Part shown: one piece after another, positions 1 to 8,842 of the stretch
Layout of the letters: each line of letters starts with the position of its first letter
Position numbering within the stretch: position 1 is the first letter of the stretch
The notes under the pieces: model-generated
What the model was told of the DNA's origin: nothing
The model's database searches: none
Seen by the model: the letters and a program-made list of their open reading frames with translations, nothing else
Assembly (NCBI GenBank): GCA_918026815.1
Contig: CAKJVC010000036.1
Location: 1-14,526, forward strand
DNA: 14,526 nt
Direction of reading: 5' to 3'
DNA from: Chalara sp. BL73
Taxonomy: Eukaryota > Ascomycota > Leotiomycetes > Helotiales
Program-made: the position numbers and the translations under genes

Positions 1-1
1 A

Positions 2-175
2 GAAGCACCTAAAACATTGTTGGAGAGAATAGCCCGTGTGTCAGAGTATAGCAAGCGGCAAGCAGCGGAGAAGATCGAAGCGACAAGGGTAGAGATGGAG
101 CTTAGAGCCCAAGGACGTGAGCAAGCAGTGCGGCTTACTGACCCTCCCGGTACTAAATACTATTATCGTTATTGA
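2..175 (+). CDS. Possible 3' end of an unidentified gene (partial)
   Basis: An open frame runs from the window edge to a TGA at 173-175 and gives 57 residues. The composition is coding-like: a basic/acidic, alanine-rich stretch that should be helical (for example SKRQAAEKIEATR), then a short Pro-Gly turn and an aromatic tail ending YYYRY. There is no start in the window, so this would be the C-terminus of a gene entering from the left. I do not recognise the family. A chance open frame of this length is possible, and no splice sites or homologue support it. Confidence 0.35.
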   Translation, partial: EAPKTLLERIARVSEYSKRQAAEKIEATRVEMELRAQGREQAVRLTDPPGTKYYYRY

Positions 176-581
176 AAGAGCAACTTCCAACATAGAAATT
201 TAAGGAATTTATTCATGATAGTCCCAGATATTCGAATAGTCAGCTTGTTTTTATCTTCGACTAGCACGTTTTGATTATCCCTATTGACATATCTTTCATC
301 AACGCTCTGCTCTGCCTCGAGGTCCTTATAAAAAGGACAATTAAGGTCGCCATTCCTAGTCACACCCGAGCACCTAAAGCACGGTGCGAAGTCTGGTTAT
401 GGTGTGCTCATCACTAAATTTCATGAACACAAGACTTACCCTGCAGACAAGCATAATCCAACCTTCTCCGTATTCACATCAATCATAATTGAGCGGAGCT
501 TTTTCACACATCCTACAAATCCTCTCTCCAACCCCACGATCCCATACCGCCTCTCCAAGCTTCACAACCACCTTATATCCA
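176..581. other. Intergenic, no clear gene
   Basis: About 400 bases between the possible gene tail and the 3' end of the DUF423-like gene. A minus-strand open frame at 169-363 (64 codons, rich in Asn, Lys and Asp) has no recognisable motif and is probably chance. The right part should hold the 3' UTR of the DUF423-like gene. Nothing else was seen. Confidence 0.5.
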
Positions 582-1017
582 CTATCGTGGAATCGGTATC
601 CTCCTGCCGAACGCCAGCACAACCCCCAATCAAGCACAGCCCGCCCAACGGCGTAACCGGACCCAGGGCCTTGAAGCGCTGGGGGTCAAGCGTCAACAGG
701 TATATACTCCCGCTGAACATCGTCATGCCCGCCACGAACAAGCTTGCAGCGACGGTGTTTTTCAGCCACGGCCGTTGTCAGGAGGAGCATGCCGCTGTGA
801 ATGAGCTGTGCGACCGGTCAGCACGACGGATAAATCCTGGGAGGGAAGCAATGTCGCGTGCGCAGCGGAAGCGTACCTGATAATGAGCAGCGGTGTTCCA
901 GTTCGCGATCCGGGCCGGGTCCGCGATTCGTTTCTTGAGACCGTGGGCTCCGAACGCGCCGAGCGTCACGCTTGCGGCGCCGTAGACGCAGCCGATGGTC
1001 CAGAAGGGGATTGGCAT
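582..1017 (-). CDS. DUF423/TMEM256-like small membrane protein (two exons; reading frame broken twice)
   Basis: A small multi-pass membrane protein of unknown function, about 122 residues when read across the breaks, which is the usual family length. Exon 1 (877-1017) starts MPIPFWTIGCVYGAA and carries the family signature GAFGAHGLKKR, then NTAAHYQ. The intron is 806-876 (donor GTACGC, branch TGCTGAC, acceptor CACAG). Exon 2 (582-805) continues LIHSGMLLLTTAV, FVAGMTMFSGSIYLL, LGPVTPLGGLCLIGG and LAFGRR. Two frameshifts interrupt exon 2: one at the A5 run (758-762 on the + strand) and one near 617-624, where LIGG should run into the LAFG segment. Conservation on both sides suggests sequencing error or very recent damage. 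The start has good context and opens directly into conserved sequence. Confidence 0.85.
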
Positions 1018-1790
1018 GGCGAGGTCTAGTTGCGTGTGTTTGTGTGGTGGTTTTTGGGACGGCGATGGGGGAGATGGAGGCGCTGATGGTTTGATGGATA
1101 AGGTTATTGGACGAGGCTCGGGAGCTGGTCGGGTGTCGTGCCCACTTCCGCCCGATTGACCCGCATCCTTATTGCTGCGCGGGATAGGGCCGAAGCGAGC
1201 TTGCGGAGCTATTTATGACTTGAAATTGTGATTTGGCGTTTCCTGTATTTCTAATAAAGATTTTGATATGTTTTTGTTTGAGGTGATAGACGGGATATGG
1301 GCTCTAGGAAGCGTTCGAATTTTCTTTGTCAATGAACCTTGATTCCCGAGATAATGCTGTGCAGGAGAATGCAAAGGAACTTGCTACATGGATAGCTGGG
1401 CTCACCAAGGATAAGTCTAGTGGCTTGTAGCTGAGTGGACGCTGGTCAATAGAAGGAATATGGAAAGTCATGCTGCGATGTGTAAAAGCTTGATGTCACA
1501 GAATCGGGGAGAAAGTTACATTGACTTCGAATATCACAGTTGAGACATGAAAGCATGGCCTACCAGGTTGGAAGGTCCAAGCAAGTTAAACGCAACAAGA
1601 AGGTAGCTAGGTCACTTAGAAACTATTTAGATTTATTCGATGAGACAATGTATTAGGCTATGTGCAGGGTCACGAGCCTATATCAAAGTGTCTGTGCAGG
1701 ATTGTCACCACGTGCTGTGAGAACATACACAGATGATCAGACAGAGGTCTCACTTTCAAGTAAGCCTAACTCTATAATTCAAGAACTATA
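1018..1790. other. Intergenic between the DUF423-like gene and the esterase
   Basis: About 770 bases. The left part (about 1018-1200, relatively G+C rich) should be the leader and promoter of the DUF423-like gene. The right part should be the 3' UTR of the esterase. A short inverted pair TAGGCT/AGCCTA flanks about 1652-1681. No convincing open frame or RNA gene was seen. Confidence 0.5.
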
Positions 1791-2900
1791 CTAGCCTCTG
1801 TTAACATCCTTCACGAATTGTGCAGCTTTACGAGCGATATCCTCCGCCTCTTTCGCAAATCCCAAGACGAGACCTGCCCCAAAGATATCATGTGGTGCAT
1901 TCTCCGTAGCTAGGAACTCGACCTTGCTTCCTTTCTTTCGCATGGCATCTGCAAAGTACACATGGTCATCATACAACCCCTCTGATGTTCCAGTATGCAC
2001 GAATATGGGCACCTCGCTGTGGAACTCGTTGCCCATGGGACTGAGATACGGATGCTTTCTTGACCAGCCTTTGGGAGTATAGCGTCTTGCACCCCAGTCC
2101 CCAAATTCACCAAAGACGTAGTCGGTCTTGAAGTTGCGATGGCTATTGACCTTTGGGACGTCGATATCTAGGTCGACCCAGGGACTCCAGAGCAGAGCAG
2201 CTCTCGGCAGAGGCAGCGTGTCCTTTCCTTCGTCTTGGAGATACCGCACCAGAGTAATTGCAAGATTCCCGCCAGCCGAGTCACCTGAAAATACAACATT
2301 CTCAGGACGAACCTTGAGTATATTCAGCACGTAGGAGTAAGCTGTGAGACCGTCAATAATTGCCGCTGGAAAAGAAGAGTTTTCTTCAACGGCAAGGCGG
2401 TATTGTGGTTGAAGTACAGGACATCCCAAGGCTTTGCTCAGGATTTCCGGTCCGTAGCCACCTTCCATCTTTCTCGCGCCCCCAACAACATATGCACCGC
2501 CATGAAAGTGAATCGCCACCAGCTTAGGAATGGCATCAGCAGCTGGCGGGGCCGTATACCATACACCGCCAATCGTCACAGGGCGGATTGCTGGATTGCT
2601 AGTAAGCACACCCCTCAGAGGAGACTCGCCAGAAGGAGGTTCTATTGCAATGAACTGGTCTTTTTCACCTCCGGGATCCAATGATTTTGCGGTGCGATAC
2701 TCTACTACAGTAACATATTTCCACCATATTGAGAAGATTGCCTTTCCCACTGCTTGGTGATAGGTCCAGTGCGGATTCTGGCGGGTCACTTTGGGAATGT
2801 AGTAAAGAAGGATAGCGAGAATGCGTGTTGGTAAACTAAGGATGGTGAATGTTGTGTATGCGATCTTGAATGGCTGATGGGTGAAAATGGAGGCTGGCAT
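1791..2900 (-). CDS. Alpha/beta-hydrolase fold-3 esterase (hormone-sensitive lipase type)
   Basis: A complete, intronless 369-residue serine hydrolase. The oxyanion-hole motif HGGAY is at residues 133-137 inside IHFHGGAYVVGG. The nucleophile elbow GDSAGG is at 206-211, with the catalytic Ser at 208. The acid is one of the two Asp at 311-312 (GLYDDHV) and the base is His 337 (NAPHDIF). This is the order and spacing of the HSL/AB hydrolase-3 family, which hydrolyses short-chain esters and lactones. Residues 10-35 (YTTFTILSLP, ILAILLYYIP) are hydrophobic and look like an N-terminal membrane anchor, so the enzyme may sit on the ER or lipid-droplet surface (inference). The substrate cannot be read from sequence. 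It is the one long gene here with no frame damage. A second in-frame Met does not appear before conserved sequence, so the start is reasonably secure. Confidence 0.92.
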   Translation of the reverse strand: MPASIFTHQPFKIAYTTFTILSLPTRILAILLYYIPKVTRQNPHWTYHQAVGKAIFSIWWKYVTVVEYRTAKSLDPGGEKDQFIAIEPPSGESPLRGVLTSNPAIRPVTIGGVWYTAPPAADAIPKLVAIHFHGGAYVVGGARKMEGGYGPEILSKALGCPVLQPQYRLAVEENSSFPAAIIDGLTAYSYVLNILKVRPENVVFSGDSAGGNLAITLVRYLQDEGKDTLPLPRAALLWSPWVDLDIDVPKVNSHRNFKTDYVFGEFGDWGARRYTPKGWSRKHPYLSPMGNEFHSEVPIFVHTGTSEGLYDDHVYFADAMRKKGSKVEFLATENAPHDIFGAGLVLGFAKEAEDIARKAAQFVKDVNRG

Positions 2901-3302
2901 TTTGAAATTTAATGGGTGCTGAATTGACGTGGAGTTGAATTATGCTGTACAATTACTATTGATATCGCTCTTTCATTATAATTCAGCTGAATTGGCGATT
3001 GAAGAGAATGCAGCACATTTAATGCCCAACCCAAATACAAATATCTTGCCGTGACCTCTCTACTTTATACAGGAATATTAACGAAAGATGATGGGTGGAA
3101 AGGAAAACTAACTCCATCCATGTTAAAGCAAACTTGCCGAGGGACAACCTATAGGGGCTAGGCTAGGCTTGCCGTAGTGGAGCGTTAGGATACCCCTCGC
3201 TGAGAAAGATATACCACTGGTCCAGTGGCCGAAGCTTATTCTGCGCCACAAGATCTCATCCTTAGGCCATTTTTGACAGTGACCCATTAACCAATACAAT
3301 AA
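2901..3302. other. Esterase promoter side and oxygenase 3' flank
   Basis: About 400 bases. Positions near 2901-3000 are the upstream region of the minus-strand esterase and include the palindrome at 2980-2993. From about 3147 to 3302 lies the 3' flank of the oxygenase gene, which recurs at about 7053-7220. No gene was seen. Confidence 0.6.
2980..2993. promoter_or_regulatory. 14-bp perfect palindrome with E-box core upstream of the esterase
   Basis: AATTCAGCTGAATT is a perfect palindrome centred on CAGCTG (CANNTG E-box type), about 80 bp upstream of the esterase ATG. The symmetry suits a dimeric bHLH-like factor. About one perfect 14-mer palindrome is expected by chance in a window this size, so the position is the main argument. 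Confidence 0.25.
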
Positions 3303-3660
3303 TTAATCCAGAGCAATTACTTTTCCATCATAATTTGGAAGTTTTCGTTTCGTGATGGGCGGAAGCATGCGGTTTGTAGCATTTTCGTTCGGTTGAAGAG
3401 GATTGACTTGTCGAGCCCTGACTTCTGGAAGAAGTTCGTTGACTGCAATGGATCCGATGTGTTGGAATTGCTCACCAAGGATTCTCTTCAGAGCGGGCTG
3501 GCCAATGTCTTCAAGCTGCTTCCTCACGATATTGCACCGTTGGGTCCATTCCTTGTGAGCTTTCTTGTACTTGGCCCGAGTTTTTGTTAGGACCAATGTT
3601 AGAGCAGAACCTCCTTCTCTTACAGTGCGAAGATCAATATCTGCGCCATAGAGTTGATAT
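3147..3660. repeat. Segmental duplicate, copy A (oxygenase 3' end and flank)
   Basis: Diverged direct duplicate of about 7053-7560. Shared non-coding blocks include GGCTAGGCTTGCC, GGATACCCCTC and CCGAAGCTTATTCT, in the same order and similar spacing. The coding part then encodes the same C-terminal protein sequence in both copies. Similarity extends beyond the stop codon by about 150 bases, which indicates DNA duplication rather than a retrocopy or a shared protein domain. Confidence 0.85.
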
Positions 3661-6430
3661 TCGATATGCCTCCTCCTTTTCTCCGCTGCTTTGAATTTCC
3701 ACGTTTGTGCATTGCGATCAACAAGAAATGAAATCAAAGCTGTACAATCTTTGCAACCTTCAAGAGAGCAGCTCCTTGGCTCCTGCCCCCAGTGACCGAC
3801 GTGCGCAGGCTCTAAATCCACATATTGCACTATATGTGTGCTTAATATAATGTAGAATAAATGTTTGTTGGTAGGAGTTTCCAGTGAGATACTTTTCTGT
3901 TTCGCCTTCTTCACTAGACTTGCCAAAGCAGGAACATATACGGCCATCAAAAGGTTAGACTTTACAAGAACGTCATTCTTCTCGATCTGGCCAGCAATAC
4001 TTTCCAATTCAGAATAAAGTCCGAGTACTTGGCAGGCAAGAATCAGATCCGCAAGGTTATCAATGTTGTTTGGATCAAGGTCTGGTGTCACATCCATGGT
4101 CGGCGGTTCACCTCCCCAGAACCTACCAGTCATAGGCTTTTTGATAGGAGCAACCAATTGCTGTAGTGTAAATTGTTCTGTAAGATCTGAGAGAATATCT
4201 TTGAAGATTGATTGAGTAACGTTCTCAGGTAGTTCTTTGTTTGCACCAAGAGCATAAAGTCCTGTTATAAAGGCCATGGCGAATGATGTATGGTTTGAGT
4301 TGCTCTTTACGACTGGAAGTATCCTGCAACTCATTAGTATTTACGAAGAAGGCGATTTGCGTGACATACTTGTCAAAGATCCTTTGTGACGCAAATTGTT
4401 TTGCTATCGTAGCCAGATATGCACCATCTTTAGCCGAAGGAGAAGGAATCGACAAAATAGCTTGGTCCGTCTCTGACTCGAGCCACTTCTCAAAGGCGGA
4501 TAAAACAATGTTGTTGGCCTTCGCTTCCTTTTCCAGTCCACTTCGCAATTCTTTGATCATCTCTAGACGATCAGCGAGTTTGGTAATCGTTGCTGTGAGC
4601 AAACTTATCCTGTGAATGTATTAGTAGCCATTCCTGATATAAGGTAGGAGAGTAGCGCTAACTCTGGTAGGAGCGGCTCGAGCTCAAAGCGAACTAATGC
4701 AGCCCCGACTAGTCGAAACATCTCAGATGAGACTACACCAGAGCAAAGTTTGTAGCCGCTCAAAAATATGTCCTTCCTTTTAAACTCAACAGCGAGCTCT
4801 AGGACGAATTTTTGAGTATCTCCTGAGAATGGGGCAGGACGCCGTCCAGGATCGGCCTTCCAGGTTGTCATCTCTTGTATAATCATTTCTGATATCTGTC
4901 CCAACTCTTCCTGGGCGACGTTGTTGGTCGCATCTCGACGCAAATCTTTCGCGAGTCGATTAAGCCAAACTTTGATCTTGGGATTTTCTGGTTGTACGTG
5001 GTCTCCGTAGAACCTCCAGTCGATATCATTAGCGTCCAGCGGTGGGGATGTGAGGAGGAATTGAATGCGATAAGGTTTTGGAACTATTACAGCCACCTAA
5101 TTTGTAATATTAGCCGAACCTGTTGAACACCATCATAGAGCAAGATCCTATCTTACGGTTCGATTGTAGAAGTATGTTGCGTTTACACCCTCATTCCCTG
5201 TGTACTCAATATCATCATCATCAGGATCCATATCTTTGAACGGTTTATCATTGATGAATTCATCCTCTGCAGTTGCAATATCTGTAGCAATTTTAGTCCC
5301 ATCTAGATTTACGACTCTCTTAAGGCAAAGAGTAGTTCTGTTATCTTCCTCAGAGAGAAATTCCAGACTGCCGTAGCCATAGCCGTCCTCGTCGCCATCC
5401 ACAGCCCCAGAAACGACTCTTTGAAGACTGGCGAGATACAATTCAAAGTCATATGTCTTGCATATATCCTTTAGATTCATGACGACTTGCTGATCATGTC
5501 CTTTTAGTCCATCGAACGACAGACTTGCATCGGTATACTGATGCTCGAGAAGCCAAACAAGAGGCTTAGATGCCAACCTTCCTTCTAGTCTGACCTCCTT
5601 TCTCCATGAAGACAACAACGCACCCAACTTGGCCATGCTTTTATTGGAACTCGCCGCGAGCTCTTTAGATCCGAGTTCCGTATGGATAAGATTGTATGTC
5701 AGGACAATTCGACGCCCACTTCTTACAGGTTTAACCTCGTGCATTACGTCAGAAAACCTGAGTTGAGTTAGTAGATATTCAAGCACAATCGCACCCGTGC
5801 CATTTACCATGCTGCATAGGAACAGTCATATTTCGAATACTTGGATGATTCGAACACCTTCTGTTCAGCTCCATGAGTGACCACAACTTCTCCCCTCGTG
5901 GCAAGATGGAAGGATAATGACAAGTGTGCCAAACATTCTAGGTGCTTTCTCGGAGCTTTATAGCGTTAGTATATGAGCTTTGGATCAAAGATTGTGCATA
6001 CTCTTGGTGTGGTTTGAACATGGCGCCTTTATCGTAAAGCAACATTTTATAAAGCTCGGCTGTAACTCCTTTCCCAGTGGCATCAACCCCGAGTCCGGCG
6101 CTCACTTTTTAACAACATTTTGCAAGAACGTATTCCACTCTGGATTTTGAAGCTCAAAGTCGGCCGGAGAAAGTTGCCAGGTTTTTCTTACAGACTCATC
6201 AATAATAGTCTTTTCTTTTTCCCAAATGGAGCTTGGTGGCTAGCGCTGATCAAAGCCTCCGCATCACGCTCAGAGAGAGGCAAACCAATATTGCCACCAT
6301 TTTTGAGACAAAGTCCCGGATTTGGCGAGTTCTTCAATTGTTCGAATAATGCAAAAGAGCCTGGTGATTTGATGTTAGTGAAGCATTCTTGAAGACCTTC
6401 GCGGAGAGTTGCGGTGCTATAATGAGCCAT
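3303..6430 (-). CDS. Large fungal 2OG-Fe(II) oxygenase-like protein (six exons, about 957 codons)
   Basis: Exons read on the minus strand: 6430-6002, 5955-5808, 5757-5157, 5096-4663, 4609-4370 and 4323-3303; all junctions keep phase. The N-terminal third is a 2-oxoglutarate/Fe(II) dioxygenase fold. The HxD iron motif is PHQD at about residues 141-144, with the Asp codon split by intron 1. The distal His is in FSDVMHEV (about residue 200), followed by RSGRR, whose Arg could bind 2OG, and VLTYNLIH. LLEHQYTDASLSF and TGNEG follow. The remaining roughly 600 residues have no domain I recognise and end in a conserved basic tail (PPITKRKLPN). The substrate is unknown. Exons 1-2 contain three frameshifts, near 6216-6220, 6106-6110 and 5892-5895 (+ strand), all at A or G runs; exons 3-6 are clean. 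Intron 1 would use an AAG acceptor. The start chosen is ATG at 6430; an in-frame stop lies upstream at 6467-6469. Confidence 0.88.
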
Positions 6431-6442
6431 ATTGCTGGTCAA

Positions 6443-6910
6443 AATATGCGTGAGGTACGCGACGCGCTACTCTTCCCTTTTCGTCAAACGAGGTCACGTG
6501 AAGAACATACGTTACCTTTTACTCAAATCTGAGCTTTAGATTTGGAGAATTAGATTCATAAAGGCGTGATAGCCAGCTCACTAGAAAGAAGAAGATGGGC
6601 TAGATCTAATTATGCATCGAGTGAACGTACGGAAGCATTCTATCCGATTTGCCAGATCAATACTACCCAATCTCCTTGGTGGTTCTCGATACAGAGTGCT
6701 AGAACAAAGACACAATGAAGAGAATCACGAATAGTTTAAAGTGGAGAGGGAAGTAGCAACGTCACACCAATGATAAAAACATAGTGACAAGTGCCTGAAT
6801 TTGCAGCGCAAAGGCCTTGACATTCATTACACTGCTCAACAGTCTACAATTTCCTTCCAATAGACATTTCTCCTCCAGTTTGCATAGAACCACATTTATG
6901 ATCATGGAAC
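6443..6910. other. Upstream region of the oxygenase gene
   Basis: About 470 bases between the oxygenase ATG and a possible small ORF. It should hold the oxygenase promoter and leader. No strong open frame, hairpin or RNA gene was seen on either strand. Confidence 0.5.
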
Positions 6911-7081
6911 CTATAAAAATGTTCCTCGTATCTTTTCCGTGTGGGTCCTCTTTAACTTGTACTTTTGCTCGTCGTCCTTCTTCTGCAGATCATCCTTATG
7001 CTTGTCTATAGACTTCTTCCCTTTCTCCCAAGCATCTTTGGTAGGTTCGATTAATCTATAAGGCCAGGCTAGGCTTGCCAT
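6911..7081 (-). CDS. Possible 56-residue Lys-rich small protein
   Basis: An uninterrupted frame from ATG (7079-7081) to TAG (6911-6913). The start context is favourable (CACTATGG, with C rather than purine at -3 but G at +4). The product begins MASLAWPYRL and then becomes highly charged (KDAWEKGKKSIDKHKDDLQKK), a strongly helical, soluble, basic sequence. Coding-like composition is the only positive evidence; I do not recognise a family. The ATG lies inside the duplicated 3' flank of the truncated oxygenase copy. In the paralogous flank near 3172 the same position reads ACG and the frame closes soon after. It may therefore be a newly formed ORF, an exon of a larger lost gene, or chance. Confidence 0.3.
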   Translation of the reverse strand: MASLAWPYRLIEPTKDAWEKGKKSIDKHKDDLQKKDDEQKYKLKRTHTEKIRGTFL

Positions 7082-7560
7082 AGTGACTGTCAGGGATACC
7101 CCTCCCTAAGCCGAGGAGTTTTAGTGGTCCGCCCGACCGAAGCTTATTCTACGGCGCAATCTCACCCATGTAGCACTACTTGAAAGAGCTTATCCAACAA
7201 TTGTTAACCATGTTTCGCTCTTAATCCAAGACAATCACTTCGCTAGTATTTGGAATCTTTCGTTTAGTGATTGGCGGTGGCATACGATTTGAAGCATCTC
7301 TGCTTTGTCCAAGAGGCGTCGCTTGATTGATTTGTGGAAGAAGCTCGGCCACTGCCAACGAGCTGATGAGCTGATATTTGTCCCCAAGAATCCACTGCAG
7401 TGCTGGGCCAATATCGTATAGTTGCTGCCTCACAACGGCACAACGCTGGGTCCAGTTCGCATGATCCGTATAAAACTTATGTTGTGTTTTTGTCATGTAC
7501 AATACTTTGGGTTTGCCTTCTAAGCGGCACTCGATATCAAAGTTTCGTCGGCGACATTGG
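7053..7560. repeat. Segmental duplicate, copy B (oxygenase 3' end and flank)
   Basis: Partner of about 3147-3660, in the same orientation and about 3.9 kb away. The flank blocks GGCTAGGCTTGCC, GGATACCCCTCC and CCGAAGCTTATTCT match copy A, and coding similarity continues to about 7560-7590. Divergence is substantial and the copy B frame stays open. Confidence 0.85.
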
Positions 7561-7590
7561 TCCCACTCGATATGGTTCATTCTTGCAAGA
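7221..7590 (-). pseudogene. Truncated second copy of the 2OG oxygenase-like gene (C-terminal end only)
   Basis: The frame ending at 7221 encodes about 120 residues that match the extreme C-terminus of the complete gene. Shared blocks are WTQRC, then a central ILG(E/D) block, AV(N/A)ELLP, the NRM(L/P)PPITKRK(L/I)PN tail and a terminal V-I-x-LD. Relative to the full copy there appears to be a gap of about 10 residues after the RRR block. Everything upstream, including the whole dioxygenase domain, is missing. Similarity fades between about 7560 and 7590, where the sequence becomes the antisense of a glyoxalase gene. The predicted ATG at 7605-7607 is in that foreign sequence, so it is not a native start. 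This is a relic with no catalytic residues; whether it is transcribed is unknown. The frame carries no stop, so it may be young or under residual constraint. Confidence 0.85.
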
Positions 7591-7591
7591 G

Positions 7592-8371
7592 ATGAGAAAT
7601 ATTGCATTTGTACTTGATCCTGATGGGTACTGGGTGGAGATTATTGGCCAAAACCCCCATGATCAAACGGAGGAAGTTAAGACTACAGATCTAGAGTCAT
7701 ACCGCATGGTATGTCTGGAGTCAAAGAAAGATCAAATGGATGCTAACAGTTTATAGAACCACACCATGATCCGTGTGAAGGATAAGGACAAGTCGCTAAA
7801 ATTCTACCAGGAAGTTATGGGCATGAGCTTGATCCGCACTAGTGTCAATGAGGGGCTAAATTCAATCTTTACTTTCTCGCTTATCCTGGAGAGAAAGGAC
7901 TTCCAGACTCTGCGAATGGCTCCAGCTCAACCGCCGACCGGGAAGGGATTCTAGAGTTAACATGGAACTATGGAACCGAGAACGATCCTGACTTCAAGTA
8001 TCACAATGGCAATGACGAGCCTCAAGGTTTTGGTCACATTTGTAGGTGTAATGAAGAGGTCGATCCGGTAATAAACATACTGATACCGCACGCTAGGTGT
8101 CTCAGTTGATGATCTAGAAGCAGCGTGCCAACGATTCGAAGATCTGAAGGTTAACTGGAAGAAACGGCTTACTGATGGCCGCATGAACTATGTTGCTTTC
8201 ATTCTTGATCCAGTAAGGGTTTCTAAGCTAACGGCTCCTATCTCCGACAGTCCCCAATTTTGACAAGATTGGATCGCATCATTTCACCCATGCTGACTCT
8301 TGCGACAGGACAACTACTGGGTCGAGATCATTCAGAATGAGAAGTACAAGGAACCATTGGTCAAAATTTAG
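7592..8371 (+). pseudogene. 5'-truncated glyoxalase I (lactoylglutathione lyase), second domain plus tail of the first
   Basis: Glyoxalase I isomerises the methylglyoxal-glutathione hemithioacetal to S-lactoylglutathione in the cytosol. Fungal enzymes are usually two fused domains. Exons are 7592-7708, 7757-8041, 8097-8212 and 8309-8371, with introns 7709-7756, 8042-8096 and 8213-8308. The first exon holds only the end of domain 1 (FVLDPDGYWVEII) and the linker TTDLESYRM. Domain 2 is then complete, with metal ligands apparent in NHTMIRVKD, LELTWNYG, GFGHIC and YWVEIIQNE. One base is missing at the G4 run 7852-7855; a fifth G restores NEG-AKFNLYFLAYPG. About 193 codons remain, against roughly 320 expected. 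The native start and most of domain 1 are absent, since upstream sequence belongs to the oxygenase relic. Because each active site of the two-domain enzyme uses both halves, activity is doubtful. Confidence 0.9.
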
Positions 8372-8842
8372 GGGCTTAGCATAGCATGGCGTAGCACAAT
8401 AGTAAATGGCTAAAGTTCTCGTCTTACCCTACATACGAAGGTGCATTTCCGTTTGGCTTTCTGCTTCCCCAGGTGATCCAATGAACTCCAGAATAACTGG
8501 CTCAGTGTCGGTGGGGTTAAGTCGCGAGCTGCGGGAGGACTAACCTAGTGTGAGATATGACTGAGGGGTAACGTGGGGTTGGGGAGTTACACCAAATTCA
8601 ACCCCACATACAAAACACACCCAGTGCCTTGAGCTGTATGCTTTTGATTCCTTTTGTTTTCTTTTCCCTTCACTTGCTTAATGCTTTAAACCTTCCTTTC
8701 ATTGTTCTAGCTTCTTACAATCTTTATCTCCATTACCCTCGAGTTCTTTGTGCCAACCTTTTCGTAGAAACCTTACAGTACCTCGAAATTGAGTTTAGCT
8801 TCAACCCTCTACATCTCATACTTCCGCAAGACGAAACTCAGA
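8372..8842 (+). promoter_or_regulatory. Promoter and CT-rich leader of the phosphoglycerate dehydrogenase gene
   Basis: Positions about 8640-8830 are strongly pyrimidine-rich (TTTTCTTTTCCCTTC and similar), typical of leaders of well-expressed fungal housekeeping genes. Upstream, GTGGGG occurs at 8511-8516 and 8573-8578, and its reverse complement CCCCAC at 8602-8607. These match the CreA/Mig1-type consensus SYGGRG. GTGGGGTTG (8573-8581) and CAACCCCAC (8599-8607) form a 9-bp perfect inverted repeat. An AGGGG stress-element-like core lies at 8563-8567. Functional binding is inference. Confidence 0.4.

Noticed and set aside
404..880. 158-codon plus-strand open frame
   Set aside because: It overlaps the DUF423-like gene in antisense, has a Pro/His/Thr-rich translation with no motif, and shows no splice logic. 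It is a shadow of the conserved minus-strand gene.
4225..4602. Frameshift between exons 5 and 6 of the oxygenase
   Set aside because: An intron at 4324-4369 (GTATGT donor, TACTAATG branch, TTGCAG acceptor) joins the two frames exactly, so no damage is needed here.
5148..5810. Separate 220-residue gene starting at an ATG near 5810
   Set aside because: That ATG is inside the 5758-5807 intron region boundary of the oxygenase gene. Splicing with the TACTAAC branch site restores WFSDVMHEV in phase with the upstream exon, so this is exon 3 rather than its own gene.
7053..7590. Repeat-induced point mutation as the cause of copy divergence
   Set aside because: The relic frame is open with no excess of TA-derived stop codons, and both copies differ in many ways other than C-to-T. 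A dinucleotide count would settle it.
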